Source of the DNA: JAWSUT01 sp033549345
Lineage (GTDB): Bacteria > Bacillota > Dethiobacteria > Dethiobacterales > Dethiobacteraceae
Length of the DNA stretch: 64,000 bases
Direction of reading: 5' to 3'
NCBI GenBank assembly: GCA_033549345.1
Contig: JAWSUT010000011.1
Coordinates: 1-64,000, forward strand
Both the position numbers and the translations under genes were made by a program. Position 1 is the first letter of the stretch; each line of letters begins with the position of its first letter. Of this stretch, positions 40,695 to 49,429 are shown one piece after another. The notes below the pieces were generated by a model. That model was given only the letters and a program-made list of their open reading frames with translations. It was not told where the DNA came from and made no database searches.

Positions 40695-40831
40695 TTATTA
40701 AAATTCTTTTATTAACTCAGGTTTATAAAAAGAAGGGTACAGAGCTTGCTTGTCGAAATTAAAGAGACCGGCGTTTGAAATAACGCTTTATTTTGTTTTT
40801 ATAGTCAGAACACAAATAGGAGGTGGATGGG

Positions 40832-41635
40832 GTGCGCTACAGCTATTACCCGGGATGCACCCTGAAGACAAAAGCAAAGGTCTATGAGGATACCACTTTG
40901 CAGACCGCAAAGGCCCTGGGACTGGAAATGGCGGAAGTTGAGGAATGGCAGTGCTGCGGAGCTTTATACCCGCTAAACACTGATGAATTTTTCCCGCTTC
41001 TTGCGCCCGTCAGGTCTCTCGCTCAGGCGAAAGCGGATGCACGCGAGAAAATGGTGACCCTCTGTGCCGGCTGCTACAATGTCTTCAAGCGCACAAACAA
41101 AGCGGTGCGCGAGGATAGTGAACTGCGCCGCAAGGTGAATAACTACCTGGAAGAGGAGTATATGGGTGAAGTGGACGTTGTCCACTACCTGGAAGTCCTC
41201 AAAAAGGATGTCGGCTTCGATGTCTTGGCCGAAAAGGTGAAAAAGAAACTGGAAGGCAGAAAGATTGCTCCTTACTATGGATGTTTGCTGTTAAAGCCAC
41301 GGGATGAGATGGACTTCGATGATGTGGAAAGTCCCACGATCTTTGAAGATTTCCTTAACGCGATCGGTGCTGAGGCCATTGAATATCCGTATAAGACCGA
41401 GTGCTGCGGTTCGTATCTCTCGATGGCCAACGAGGAGATCGCTTCCACTGCAGTGGGCAGAATTTTAAAGTCCGCATACAAAGCCGGGGCCGACGCCATC
41501 ATTGTTGCCTGCCCGCTTTGTAAGTACAATTTGGAAGAATACCAGAAAGAATTACAGGAGGTTGCCCGTAACTCAGAGGCGAAAATGCCTGTGTACTATT
41601 TCACTGAGCTGCTGGCTGAAGCTCTCGATGTCTAA
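40832..41635 (+). CDS. hdrB: Heterodisulfide reductase subunit B
   Basis: HdrB carries the two non-cubane [4Fe-4S] clusters that split or form a disulfide. The 267-residue protein has both CCG-domain cysteine sets: YYPGC...WQCCGA...LCAGC and YYGC...TECCGSY...ACPLC. GTG at 40832 is chosen as start because AGGAGG lies eight bases upstream; a GTG at 40823 overlaps that site. It is the first gene of hdrB-hdrC-hdrA-flxD-flxC-flxB-flxA. In bacteria lacking methanogen thiols the substrate is thought to be a DsrC-like protein or another disulfide. Confidence 0.93.
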   Translation: MRYSYYPGCTLKTKAKVYEDTTLQTAKALGLEMAEVEEWQCCGALYPLNTDEFFPLLAPVRSLAQAKADAREKMVTLCAGCYNVFKRTNKAVREDSELRRKVNNYLEEEYMGEVDVVHYLEVLKKDVGFDVLAEKVKKKLEGRKIAPYYGCLLLKPRDEMDFDDVESPTIFEDFLNAIGAEAIEYPYKTECCGSYLSMANEEIASTAVGRILKSAYKAGADAIIVACPLCKYNLEEYQKELQEVARNSEAKMPVYYFTELLAEALDV

Positions 41636-41666
41636 AGCAAACAGCAACGATAAGGGAGGGAAAGGA

Positions 41667-42071
41667 ATGAAGGTCACCACGGACAAAATTAACAGCAGCC
41701 TGGTCCGGGAAGTGGAAGAAGTCAGCGGCCAGAAGGTTTCCGCCTGTTTTCAATGCGGTAAGTGCACAGGCGGCTGTCCTGTGGTCTGGGCCATGGATGT
41801 CTTCCCCCATCAGGTACTTCGCTACGCGCAGATGGGGCTTGTGGATGAACTCCTGCACAGCAAAACACTGTGGATCTGTGCCTCCTGCCAGACCTGTGAC
41901 TCGCGCTGTCCGCGGGATGTAGATATCCCTAAAGTTATTGAAGCCCTGCGCCTGATCATTTTGCGGGAAAAAGGCGGCAACTACATCCATCCCAATGACT
42001 TGCCTGCCAGGGTGCGGGAAAATGCTCCGCAGCAAGGGTTGGTCAGTGCGTTCCGCAAATACGCCAAGTAA
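41667..42071 (+). CDS. hdrC: Heterodisulfide reductase subunit C
   Basis: A 134-residue iron-sulfur protein with two [4Fe-4S] ferredoxin-type motifs, CFQCGKCTGGCP (residues ~26-37) and CASCQTCDSRCP (~71-82). It passes electrons from HdrA to the HdrB active site. The ATG at 41667 follows GGGAGGGAAAGGA. Length is somewhat shorter than archaeal HdrC, as is usual in bacteria. It begins 31 bases after hdrB. Confidence 0.93.
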   Translation: MKVTTDKINSSLVREVEEVSGQKVSACFQCGKCTGGCPVVWAMDVFPHQVLRYAQMGLVDELLHSKTLWICASCQTCDSRCPRDVDIPKVIEALRLIILREKGGNYIHPNDLPARVRENAPQQGLVSAFRKYAK

Positions 42072-42098
42072 GAAACTAAAATTGGGAGGGGATTGGCA

Positions 42099-44078
42099 GT
42101 GAAGAGGATTGGCGTTTTTATCTGCTGGTGCGGTTCCAATATTGCCGCCAATGTGGATATAGATAAAACGGTTGCCACGGCAAAGACAATGCCCGGCGTC
42201 GTTTATGCCGACCATAACAAATACACCTGTTCCGAACTGGGACAGGCGATGATTAAAGATGCAATTAAAGAACACAAACTCGACAGAGTGGTCATTGGTG
42301 CCTGTTCGCCCCGGATGCACGAAAACACATTCCGCAAGACGGTGGAAGCCGCGGGCCTGAACCCGTTTTACCTGGAAATAGCCAATATCCGTGAACAGTG
42401 CTCCTGGGTGCATAAGGATAAGGAAACCGGTACCGACAAAGCGATTTCTCTGGTTCGGACAGCCGTGGCTAAAGCGGCGCGCAACGAGGCACTCTTTGCC
42501 GATGAAATGGAGATTGAGCGTCGTGCCCTGGTTATCGGCGGTGGAATTGCCGGTATTCAGGCGGCTCTTGATATCGCCGATGCAGGTTTTGAAGTGGACC
42601 TTGTTGAGCGTGAACCCAGCATTGGCGGCCGGATGGCCCAGCTGGACAAAACGTTCCCCACGCTGGACTGTTCCGCGTGTATCCTCACTCCGAAAATGGT
42701 GGATGTGGCCCAGCATGAAAAAATCAACCTGATTACGTATTCGGAAGTGGAAAAAGTGGAAGGGTTTGTCGGCAACTTTGATGTGACAATCCGTTCCAAA
42801 GCCCGCAGTGTGGACATGAACAAATGTACCGGCTGTGGTGACTGTATGGCCAAATGCCCGGCCAAAGTAGACAGTGAATTTGAAGAAGGCCTGGCTCAGC
42901 GCCGTGCCATTTATACGCCTTTTGCGCAGGCTGTACCCAACAAGCCGGCCATTGACCGCGCTAAATGTCGCTGGTTTACTTCCGGTAAATGCAAAGTATG
43001 TCAGAAAGTCTGCCCTGCCGATGCCATTGATTATGAGCAGGAAGACCAGCTGATTACAAACAAGTACGGTGCCATTGTGGTCTCCACCGGGTTTGATACC
43101 CATAAGCTGGATAACTACGGTGAATATGCCTATGACAAACATCCTGATGTGATTACCAGCCTGGAGTTTGAACGGCTGTTAAACGCCTCGGGCCCCACGG
43201 GCGGCAAGATTTTGCGCCCGTCCGACGGAAAGCCGCCAAAAAATGTGGCATTCATCCAGTGCGTGGGCTCACGGGACAAAGCCAAAGGGAATCCTTACTG
43301 TGCTAAGATTTGCTGTATGTATACGGCAAAGCATGCTATTTTGCTCAGTGAAAAAGTACCCGGAGCCAAGGCCTATGTCTTCTATATTGATGTGCGGACA
43401 CCGGGTAAAGACTATGAAGAATTCTACAACCGTGCGTATGAAGAATATGGTGCCAGCTACATTAAAGGGAACGTGTCAAAAGTCTTCCCCGACGGTGACA
43501 AGTTGATTGTCAGAAGTGTGGATGCCCTAAGCGGAGCGCTGGTGGAGTTGGTTGTGGATATGGTCGTTCTGGCCACATCGGTTGATGCCCGCCATGATGC
43601 TAAAGACCTGGCCCAAAAACTATCCATTACTACAAATGCCCACAAGTTCTTCAATGAGGCGCACCCCAAACTGCGCCCTGTGGATACCCAGACGGCCGGT
43701 GTGTTCCTGGCCGGTGTCTGTCAGGGACCCAAGGATATTCCCGAGACGGTCGCCCAGGCTTCTGCGGCTGCAGTGAAAGTGATTGTACTCTTAAACAAGA
43801 AGAGCCTGATGAGTAACCCCACAGTGGCAGAGGTCGATGTAAAGCTTTGCTCCGGCGATATGTCCTGCATGGCTGTCTGTCCGTATGGCGCCATTACCGA
43901 AAAGATGGTGGAAGAGCGCCGCGGCCGTGAGACTGTCAGACGGAAGGTAGCCGAAGTCAATACCGCTCTATGCCAGGGCTGCGGCGCTTGTACAGTGGCC
44001 TGCCGTCCCGGTGCGATTAACCTGAAAGGCTTCACCAACGAACAGATCTTAGCGGAGGTGGATGCGATATGTCTGTAA
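42099..44078 (+). CDS. hdrA: Heterodisulfide reductase subunit A (FAD)
   Basis: HdrA is the bifurcating flavoprotein of the complex. The 659-residue chain has an N-terminal region with ICWCGSNIAANVD, an FAD Rossmann motif GGGIAGIQAALDIADAG (~147-163), the cysteine set DCSACILTPKM, an inserted ferredoxin motif CTGCGDCMAKCP (~245) and two C-terminal clusters (CSGDMSCMAVCP and CQGCGACTVACR). No selenocysteine or C-terminal reductase fusion is seen. The start is probably GTG at 42099, eight bases after GGGAGGGG; TTG at 42093 is the alternative. Confidence 0.94.
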   Translation: MKRIGVFICWCGSNIAANVDIDKTVATAKTMPGVVYADHNKYTCSELGQAMIKDAIKEHKLDRVVIGACSPRMHENTFRKTVEAAGLNPFYLEIANIREQCSWVHKDKETGTDKAISLVRTAVAKAARNEALFADEMEIERRALVIGGGIAGIQAALDIADAGFEVDLVEREPSIGGRMAQLDKTFPTLDCSACILTPKMVDVAQHEKINLITYSEVEKVEGFVGNFDVTIRSKARSVDMNKCTGCGDCMAKCPAKVDSEFEEGLAQRRAIYTPFAQAVPNKPAIDRAKCRWFTSGKCKVCQKVCPADAIDYEQEDQLITNKYGAIVVSTGFDTHKLDNYGEYAYDKHPDVITSLEFERLLNASGPTGGKILRPSDGKPPKNVAFIQCVGSRDKAKGNPYCAKICCMYTAKHAILLSEKVPGAKAYVFYIDVRTPGKDYEEFYNRAYEEYGASYIKGNVSKVFPDGDKLIVRSVDALSGALVELVVDMVVLATSVDARHDAKDLAQKLSITTNAHKFFNEAHPKLRPVDTQTAGVFLAGVCQGPKDIPETVAQASAAAVKVIVLLNKKSLMSNPTVAEVDVKLCSGDMSCMAVCPYGAITEKMVEERRGRETVRRKVAEVNTALCQGCGACTVACRPGAINLKGFTNEQILAEVDAICL

Positions 44079-44500
44079 AGCCTGAAGGGCATGAGCCCTT
44101 AATCGTGGCCTTTTGCTGTAACTGGTGCAGCTATGCCGGTGCCGATTTGGCCGGAACAAGCCGCATGAGTTACCCCACCAACGTCCGGATTATCCGCGTT
44201 CCCTGCTCAAGCCGCGTCAATCCCAGTTTTATAATTCGCGCATTTCAGCGTGGCGCAGACGGTGTACTGATTGCCGGCTGCCATCCCGGGGATTGCCACT
44301 ATCATAGCGGCAACTTTTATACCCGCCGCCGCTTCACAGTCCTGAAGCGGACACTGGAGTTTTTGGGCATCGAGCCTGAGCGCTTCCAGGTACGTTGGAT
44401 TTCCGGTTCGGAAGGTGCAAAATTTGCCACAGTGATGAACCAAATAACGGAGGATATCAAGAATATCGGACCGAACAGAAAGCTGAGGGATGTCCGATGA
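44069..44500 (+). CDS. flxD: FlxD / MvhD-like [2Fe-2S] subunit
   Basis: A 143-residue protein of the MvhD/FrhD delta family that docks electron donors to HdrA. The cysteines are in FCCNWCSY (~13-18), VPCSSRV and GCHPGDCHYHSGNF. The ATG lies inside the end of hdrA (ten-base overlap), so the two are translationally coupled. In Desulfovibrio the homologue is FlxD. Confidence 0.92.
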   Translation: MSVKPEGHEPLIVAFCCNWCSYAGADLAGTSRMSYPTNVRIIRVPCSSRVNPSFIIRAFQRGADGVLIAGCHPGDCHYHSGNFYTRRRFTVLKRTLEFLGIEPERFQVRWISGSEGAKFATVMNQITEDIKNIGPNRKLRDVR

Positions 44501-45471
44501 AAGAGTTTACAGAAAAAGTCCAACAACTTGCTAAAGAAGCCTTGTCCAAGCAGGAAGTAACAGCTGTTCTGGGCTGGCGCAAAAAGGATTTCTGGTGGCA
44601 GTCACCGGTAGCCTTTGTGGAGAGCCCCGATGATGTTGAACAGCTTGTCTGGGATCCGTTTAGTGTATATAACCCGGTGAAGTATTTGCTCGAAGAGCTC
44701 GACGGCTGCCATGAGAAAGTCGGTATCTTTGTCAAGGGCTGCGATTCCCGCGGCATCAACCGTTTGCTTCAGGACCGGCGCCTGGAACGCGACAACGTTG
44801 TGGTTTTTGGTGTTCCCTGCAGCGGCAAGGCCGATAAAGACAAAATTAAAGCCGATTTTCCTTCTAAAAAAATCAGGAGCCTCGTTCTTGACGGAGACCA
44901 GTTGGTTTTGGATGTGGACGGTAAGGAAGAACGGGTGCAGGCGGAGGAGTATCTGCTCGATAAGTGCCTGACTTGCCGCCATCCGAACCCCGTTGTTTAT
45001 GACAAGCTGGCCTGGGAGGAAGTGCCCGTACGGCCGGGTGTGGATGAGGCTCGTTTTTCCCGCGTTGAGGGTGTGGAAAAACAGGAGATGGAAGCACGGT
45101 ATGAATACTGGACACGCCAGTTCGACCGCTGTATCCGCTGTTTTGCCTGCCGCAACACCTGCCCTGCCTGTAATTGCCGCGTCTGTATCTTTGACCAGGC
45201 GGAGCCGCGGTGGCTTGGCAAAGCCAACGATATGGCCGATACGCTAAATTACCATATTATCCGTGCCTTCCATGTGGCCGGCCGCTGTTATGAATGTGGG
45301 GAATGTGAGCGTATCTGTCCTGCCGGCATTCCGCTACAGGAACTGAACCGGAAGCTGATCAAAGACCTGGATGAATTCTTTGGTGAATACGAAGCGGGCC
45401 TGGATCCGGAAGACAACCCGCCGCTTGGCACGTACCGCGGCGAAGATCCGGCCGGATTCGATGAAAGTTAA
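44497..45471 (+). CDS. flxC: FlxC iron-sulfur subunit
   Basis: A 324-residue protein with two C-terminal [4Fe-4S] motifs (CIRCFACRNTCPACNC at ~209 and CYECGECERICP at ~266) and an N-terminal region with KGCDSRGINRLLQDRRL and GVPCSGKAD that recalls the FrhB/FdhB-like family. ATG at 44497 overlaps the flxD stop (ATGA). It should relay electrons inside the Flx module. Name follows the Desulfovibrio flxABCD cluster by gene content. Confidence 0.88.
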   Translation: MKEFTEKVQQLAKEALSKQEVTAVLGWRKKDFWWQSPVAFVESPDDVEQLVWDPFSVYNPVKYLLEELDGCHEKVGIFVKGCDSRGINRLLQDRRLERDNVVVFGVPCSGKADKDKIKADFPSKKIRSLVLDGDQLVLDVDGKEERVQAEEYLLDKCLTCRHPNPVVYDKLAWEEVPVRPGVDEARFSRVEGVEKQEMEARYEYWTRQFDRCIRCFACRNTCPACNCRVCIFDQAEPRWLGKANDMADTLNYHIIRAFHVAGRCYECGECERICPAGIPLQELNRKLIKDLDEFFGEYEAGLDPEDNPPLGTYRGEDPAGFDES

Positions 45472-45486
45472 GGGGGGTGCAGCGAG

Positions 45487-46515
45487 ATGAAAAAAATTAG
45501 CAAAGCAAAATTGTCTGAATTTTGGCAGGCCCTCTCGGCTGAGGCAAAGCTGTATGTCCCCGCAAAAACGGACGGTGTTTTAAACTTTGCCCCCTGGCAG
45601 GATGGCCTGGATGTTGACCTGACCACTCTCAACGTGTTTATTCCCCCGAAAAAGTTCTTCTACCCGCAGACGGAAACTATACTGAAATACGAATTCGGGG
45701 AGGATCTTCTGCTTGAGGATTATGCCTGCAAGGCCGGTGAAAACACTATTATCTTTGGTGTCAGGCCCTGCGATGTATCCAGTTTTGCGATGATGGATAA
45801 AGTCTATCTGGGTGACCCGGTTGACGAAGCGTATCGCCGGCGTCGGGAAATGACCACTGTTGTGGCTTTGGGCTGCGGTGAGCCGGATGAGACCTGCTTC
45901 TGCCAGTCATTTGATATTGAACCCGGCAAAGCGCCGGGAGCTGACGTGCTGGCCGTGGATACCGGTGAAGAACTGGTACTGACGGCACAGTCCCAAAAAG
46001 GCGAGGACCTGTTAGCGCCTTTAAATGGGCTGCTGGAGGAAGCAAACTCCGGCGATGAGAACAAAATAAAAGATGCGCAGGAGCATGCTAAGGAAGGCTA
46101 TGTCACAAGCGCAAACATCCAGGGAATTATGGAAAAGCTTGACGGCATGTTCGAAGATGCTTACTGGGACCGCCTTTACAAGCGCTGTATTGCCTGCGGC
46201 ACCTGTACGTTCGTCTGTCCAACGTGTCACTGCTTTGATGTGCAGGAATATGCTGCCGGTAGCAGCGGCGAGAGGATTCGCTGCTGGGATGCATGTATGT
46301 TCTCTGATTTCACACTGATGGGTCACGGGCACAATCCCCGTCCCTCCCAGAAAGAGCGGGTGCGGCAGCGTTTTATGCACAAACTGAACTACTTCCCGCA
46401 TCAGCATGGCGACTACGCCTGTGTGGGCTGTGGGCGCTGCGTGCGCAAATGTCCGGTTAACCTGGATATCCTGGAAGTTATTAACGCGGTAGGAGGTGCT
46501 GCAGATGGGATGTAA
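45487..46515 (+). CDS. flxB: FlxB iron-sulfur subunit (AsrA-like)
   Basis: A 342-residue protein like anaerobic sulfite reductase subunit A. The N-terminal two-thirds has FGVRPCDVSSFAMMD and VALGCGEPDETCFC; the C-terminal third has two ferredoxin motifs (CIACGTCTFVCPTCHC at ~234 and CVGCGRCVRKCP at ~314). Start ATG with GGGGGGTG upstream. It overlaps flxA by eleven bases. Confidence 0.9.
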   Translation: MKKISKAKLSEFWQALSAEAKLYVPAKTDGVLNFAPWQDGLDVDLTTLNVFIPPKKFFYPQTETILKYEFGEDLLLEDYACKAGENTIIFGVRPCDVSSFAMMDKVYLGDPVDEAYRRRREMTTVVALGCGEPDETCFCQSFDIEPGKAPGADVLAVDTGEELVLTAQSQKGEDLLAPLNGLLEEANSGDENKIKDAQEHAKEGYVTSANIQGIMEKLDGMFEDAYWDRLYKRCIACGTCTFVCPTCHCFDVQEYAAGSSGERIRCWDACMFSDFTLMGHGHNPRPSQKERVRQRFMHKLNYFPHQHGDYACVGCGRCVRKCPVNLDILEVINAVGGAADGM

Positions 46516-47338
46516 CACAAATCCGTTACTGCCCAAAGTGGGAATTGTCGAAGAAGTCCGCCGCGAGACACCGGATGTCAAAACATTTCGTGTAGTTTCT
46601 GCCGACGGAAGTGATTTCTTTGATTACGAGCCGGGCCAGTGTGCCATGGTTTCCCTTTTTCCTGTAGGCGAAGCGTTGTTCTCCATTACATCGTCTCCGA
46701 CCAGAAAGGGATTCCTTGAGTTCAGCATCAAAGAAGTAGGTACTGTCACCCGTGCTATGCATGAAATTGAACCCGGGCAAAAGATCGGGATCCGCGGCCC
46801 TTACGGCAAAGGGTTTCCCAAGGAATTCATGAAGGGGAAAGACCTGCTCTTTATTGCCGGTGGCATTGCCCTTGCACCTCTCCGTTCCTTAATCAACTAC
46901 TGCATGGATAACCGGGACGATTACGGGAAAATTGATATCATTTACGGTTCCCGCTCCTCCAATGATTTGATTCAAAAGGTGGAGATATTTGAGAACTGGC
47001 CCAAAGTCCGCGATACAGATGTCCATCTGACGGTGGACGTGGCTTCCGATGACTGGGACGGGAATGTGGGTTTTGTACCGGCCTTCCTTGAGCAGTTAGA
47101 TCCCTCACCGGAAGGAAAAGTTACCATTACCTGCGGACCGCCGATTATGATTAAATTTGTCCTGCAGAGCCTGGAGAAAATGGGCTACACCCCTGAGAAT
47201 ATCATCACCACGCTGGAAATGAAAATGAAATGCGGTGTCGGCAAATGCGGACGCTGTAATATCGGCGATAAGTATGTCTGCAAGGAAGGCCCGGTGTTTT
47301 CACTGGCTGAATTGCAGCAGATGCCGCCTGAATTTTAA
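46505..47338 (+). CDS. flxA: FlxA FAD/NAD-binding subunit (AsrB-like)
   Basis: A 277-residue NAD(P)H-oxidising flavoprotein related to AsrB and PyrK. FAD is expected at ALFSITSSPT, NAD at LLFIAGGIALAPLRSLI, and a [2Fe-2S] cluster at CGVGKCGRCN...C near the C-terminus. ATG at 46505 has AGGAGG eight bases upstream. As the last gene of the operon it supplies the NAD(H) site of the Hdr-Flx complex, which is thought to couple NADH oxidation to reduction of ferredoxin and a disulfide. A strong terminator follows. Confidence 0.92.
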   Translation: MGCNTNPLLPKVGIVEEVRRETPDVKTFRVVSADGSDFFDYEPGQCAMVSLFPVGEALFSITSSPTRKGFLEFSIKEVGTVTRAMHEIEPGQKIGIRGPYGKGFPKEFMKGKDLLFIAGGIALAPLRSLINYCMDNRDDYGKIDIIYGSRSSNDLIQKVEIFENWPKVRDTDVHLTVDVASDDWDGNVGFVPAFLEQLDPSPEGKVTITCGPPIMIKFVLQSLEKMGYTPENIITTLEMKMKCGVGKCGRCNIGDKYVCKEGPVFSLAELQQMPPEF

Positions 47339-47344
47339 GTATGA

Positions 47345-47384
47345 AAGAAAATAGGATGGAGTTGCGGCTCCATCTTATTTTCTT
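47345..47384 (+). terminator. Terminator of the hdr-flx operon
   Basis: AAGAAAATA-GATGGAG (47345-47361) pairs with CTCCATC-TATTTTCTT (47368-47384) around TTGCGG with one internal mismatch. Confidence 0.8.
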
Positions 47385-47480
47385 GGTGTGTACAGAAACA
47401 CAGGGGTATCACGTCTACTCTTGCTGTTTGTATTCAGAAAACTGTGAATTTATTTACTTTTAAAAGACAGGAGAAGCACA

Positions 47481-48317
47481 ATGGAGTGTAAAGTTCAGCA
47501 GCCGGTATATCAGCTGCATGACCAGGAAGAGTATCAGGCATTGATGGACGGTCTTGAGAAAAGCAAATTTCACAAAGCGATGATTCTGCAGCATATTGCC
47601 CGTGATGCGGCAAAAATAGTGGAAGTTGGCTGCGGCAACGGTGTTGTCCTTGATTTGCTGTCACATAACTTTCCCCAAAGCGAGATTATCGGTATTGATC
47701 TTGACCCGGTGATGTGTAAAGCAGCAAAAGAGCGAAAGTTAAGTAATGTGGAAATTCTGTTGACGGATGCAGCAGCCATTCCGCTGCAGAATGAAACTGT
47801 CGATACTGTGGTCTATTGCAGTACAATCCATGAGATTTTTTCGCATGGTGGGCCTGCTGATGTCACAGAAAGCCTCAGGGAAGCCATACGGGTGTTAAAG
47901 CCGGGAGGATGTATTATTATCAGAGATACATTGAAGCCTTCTGCCGACATCGTCAGTGTGAGCTTCAAAAAAAGATGGGTGGAAAAACGCTTTCACAAAT
48001 TTATCGGAGAGTATAAACAATTAAAACCGCAATATTACAAACAGATGCAATGTGGAACTGTGCAAATTAATCAGGATTATCTGTTTGAGTATCTGACAAA
48101 ATATTTTTATGAAGTCGGTTGGTATAAGGAAATGGAAGAGATATACGGTTATTTTACGAAAGAGGATTTTTGCGATGCACTAACAGGTTTGGGGCTGCAG
48201 GTTGCCACAATACACAGCTACCTTCTTCCTTACTTTCAGAAAAAGTGGTCCAGAGACCTGGACGTGGATACTTCATTTCCCAACAGCACGGTAATCATTA
48301 AAGCTGAAAAGGTTTGA
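47481..48317 (+). CDS. Class I SAM-dependent methyltransferase
   Basis: A 278-residue methyltransferase. Motif I is VEVGCGNGVVLDLL (~52-65), followed by IIGIDLDPVMCKAA and the post-motif VDTVVYCSTIHEIF, then LKPGGCIIIRD. Substrate is unknown; the long C-terminal helical part (QLKPQYYKQM... YGYFTKEDFCDAL) could be specific. ATG follows CAGGAGAAG. Overlaps the start of the HAD phosphatase gene, so the two probably act together. Confidence 0.85.
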   Translation: MECKVQQPVYQLHDQEEYQALMDGLEKSKFHKAMILQHIARDAAKIVEVGCGNGVVLDLLSHNFPQSEIIGIDLDPVMCKAAKERKLSNVEILLTDAAAIPLQNETVDTVVYCSTIHEIFSHGGPADVTESLREAIRVLKPGGCIIIRDTLKPSADIVSVSFKKRWVEKRFHKFIGEYKQLKPQYYKQMQCGTVQINQDYLFEYLTKYFYEVGWYKEMEEIYGYFTKEDFCDALTGLGLQVATIHSYLLPYFQKKWSRDLDVDTSFPNSTVIIKAEKV

Positions 48318-48985
48318 TGAAGATGAAAATTGTTTTCCTGACCGATTTTGACGGCACGGTTTCTCAGGACATTCTCCTGACACTGTTTAAACGATACGCG
48401 CAGCCCGGCTGGCAGGAATCGCTGGAACGCTACCGGTCCGGAGAAATCGGATCGCGGCAATTACATTTGGAAATTACGCCCGGCATGCGTGTCTCGCAGC
48501 GTGAGTTACGCAGGTTTTTATATTATCATTGTTTTATTGAACCATACTTTAGTAAATTTATTGAATTCTGTTCCCAGGCGAATATTCCCGTGGCGATTGT
48601 CAGCGACGGGCTGGACATTTATATCCATCAGATGTTGGAGAATGCAGGAATCAAAAACCTGACAGTTTTCTCCAACTATGCTTCATTCGACGGGGATCGG
48701 CTGCGAATCGCATTTCCCTCTTTGCCCGAGAACTGCTCCTGCGGGACATGCGGAAACTGTAAACGTGCTGTCTGTTGGAAATATAAAGAAGAGTTTCCCG
48801 GCCATCTTCTTGTCTATGCCGGTGACGGCCCGTCTGATGTTAAAGTCCTCGGTGAAGTGGATCTTGTTTTTGCCAAAGACAGGCTAGCGTCATACTGTCG
48901 CTTACATAATATTGACTTTACGGAATTTAATGATTTCAGTGATATTCTCAGTGATATAATGCGCATAGCAGGAAGCGACGATTAA
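48317..48985 (+). CDS. HAD-family phosphatase, MtnX-like
   Basis: A 222-residue phosphatase of the HAD-IB / MtnX-type group. Motif I is FLTDFDGTVS (Asp10 nucleophile, Asp12 acid/base); motif II includes VAIVSDGLD; motif III/IV is YAGDGPSDVKV. An inserted four-cysteine loop CSCGTCGNCKRAVC (~135-148) may bind zinc. MtnX acts in methionine salvage, but close homologues also dephosphorylate other sugars and serine. ATG at 48317 overlaps the previous stop; an ATG at 48323 is possible. Confidence 0.83.
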   Translation: MKMKIVFLTDFDGTVSQDILLTLFKRYAQPGWQESLERYRSGEIGSRQLHLEITPGMRVSQRELRRFLYYHCFIEPYFSKFIEFCSQANIPVAIVSDGLDIYIHQMLENAGIKNLTVFSNYASFDGDRLRIAFPSLPENCSCGTCGNCKRAVCWKYKEEFPGHLLVYAGDGPSDVKVLGEVDLVFAKDRLASYCRLHNIDFTEFNDFSDILSDIMRIAGSDD

Positions 48986-48989
48986 AATA

Positions 48990-49018
48990 AAAAGAAGCGC
49001 CCGAGGCGCTTCTTTTAC
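48990..49018. terminator. Bidirectional terminator
   Basis: AAAAGAAGCGCC (48990-49001) and GGCGCTTCTTTT (49005-49016) pair perfectly. It lies between the convergent HAD phosphatase gene and the 49032 gene. Confidence 0.9.
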
Positions 49019-49031
49019 CAAAAAACGTTTG

Positions 49032-49259
49032 TCAGTCCAGCAGCCCTTTGCTTTTGGCCACAATGTATGCGGCCGGTACGGAAAGCAAGGCAAGCGGTGA
49101 AAAACTTTTTAGAATCCTGAGGTAAAGTAAATTGTCGCCACCACCGCCGGCAATTGAAGCGTAAATCAGTGAGAAAAGTAGCAGCCCGGCCAGGTAGGCG
49201 CCAGTATAACTGACAATCCTGTCCCAGATAGCCTCACTGATGAAGCGCACGGCTCTCAC
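49032..49259 (-). CDS. Small membrane protein (75 aa)
   Basis: A 75-residue protein with two hydrophobic helices (~17-37 and ~50-68) separated by a Gly-rich loop (AGGGGDNLLYL). The C-terminus is basic (KSKGLLD). ATG start with GGAGGTG upstream. No family recognised; a monocistronic minus-strand gene between terminators. Confidence 0.6.
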   Translation of the reverse strand: MRAVRFISEAIWDRIVSYTGAYLAGLLLFSLIYASIAGGGGDNLLYLRILKSFSPLALLSVPAAYIVAKSKGLLD

Positions 49260-49381
49260 CTCCGTTTGTGCTCTTTTTCTCTATTATACAGGAAAATAAT
49301 CACAAGCGGGAACAATCTGTGAATAAAAGTCATGCATATTAAAATATTTAGAATATAACGGTAATTGTCCGGTATATCTAC

Positions 49382-49413
49382 AAAGGGCGTTGTGCCGGTG
49401 CACAACGCCCTTT
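49382..49413 (-). terminator. Terminator of carAB
   Basis: AAAGGGCGTTGTGC (49382-49395) and GCACAACGCCCTTT (49400-49413) form a 14-bp perfect stem with a four-base loop just past carB. Confidence 0.8.
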
Positions 49414-49429
49414 TGTTACGGTTTTTTAT

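Larger units (their letters stand above)
40201..40831. other. Long AT-rich intergenic region with palindromes
   Basis: A 630-bp divergent spacer between dctS and hdrB. It holds a 16-bp perfect hairpin (40544-40585), a palindrome around CTCTGCCGGCAGAG (40602-40615), and a GTTTAAT/ATTAAAC dyad (40671-40694). The minus-strand frame 40385-40567 gives a 60-residue product with no recognised family and no good start site. I see no clear gene; regulatory DNA for both operons is the simplest reading. Confidence 0.6.

Noticed and set aside
40751..40757. Single TGTCGAA match to a Spo0A box upstream of hdrB
   Set aside because: One seven-base match is expected by chance and no second box accompanies it.
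41601..43142. A 513-codon minus-strand open frame across hdrB, hdrC and hdrA
   Set aside because: It is antisense to three clearly functional genes, has no ribosome site or family features, and arises from their codon bias.
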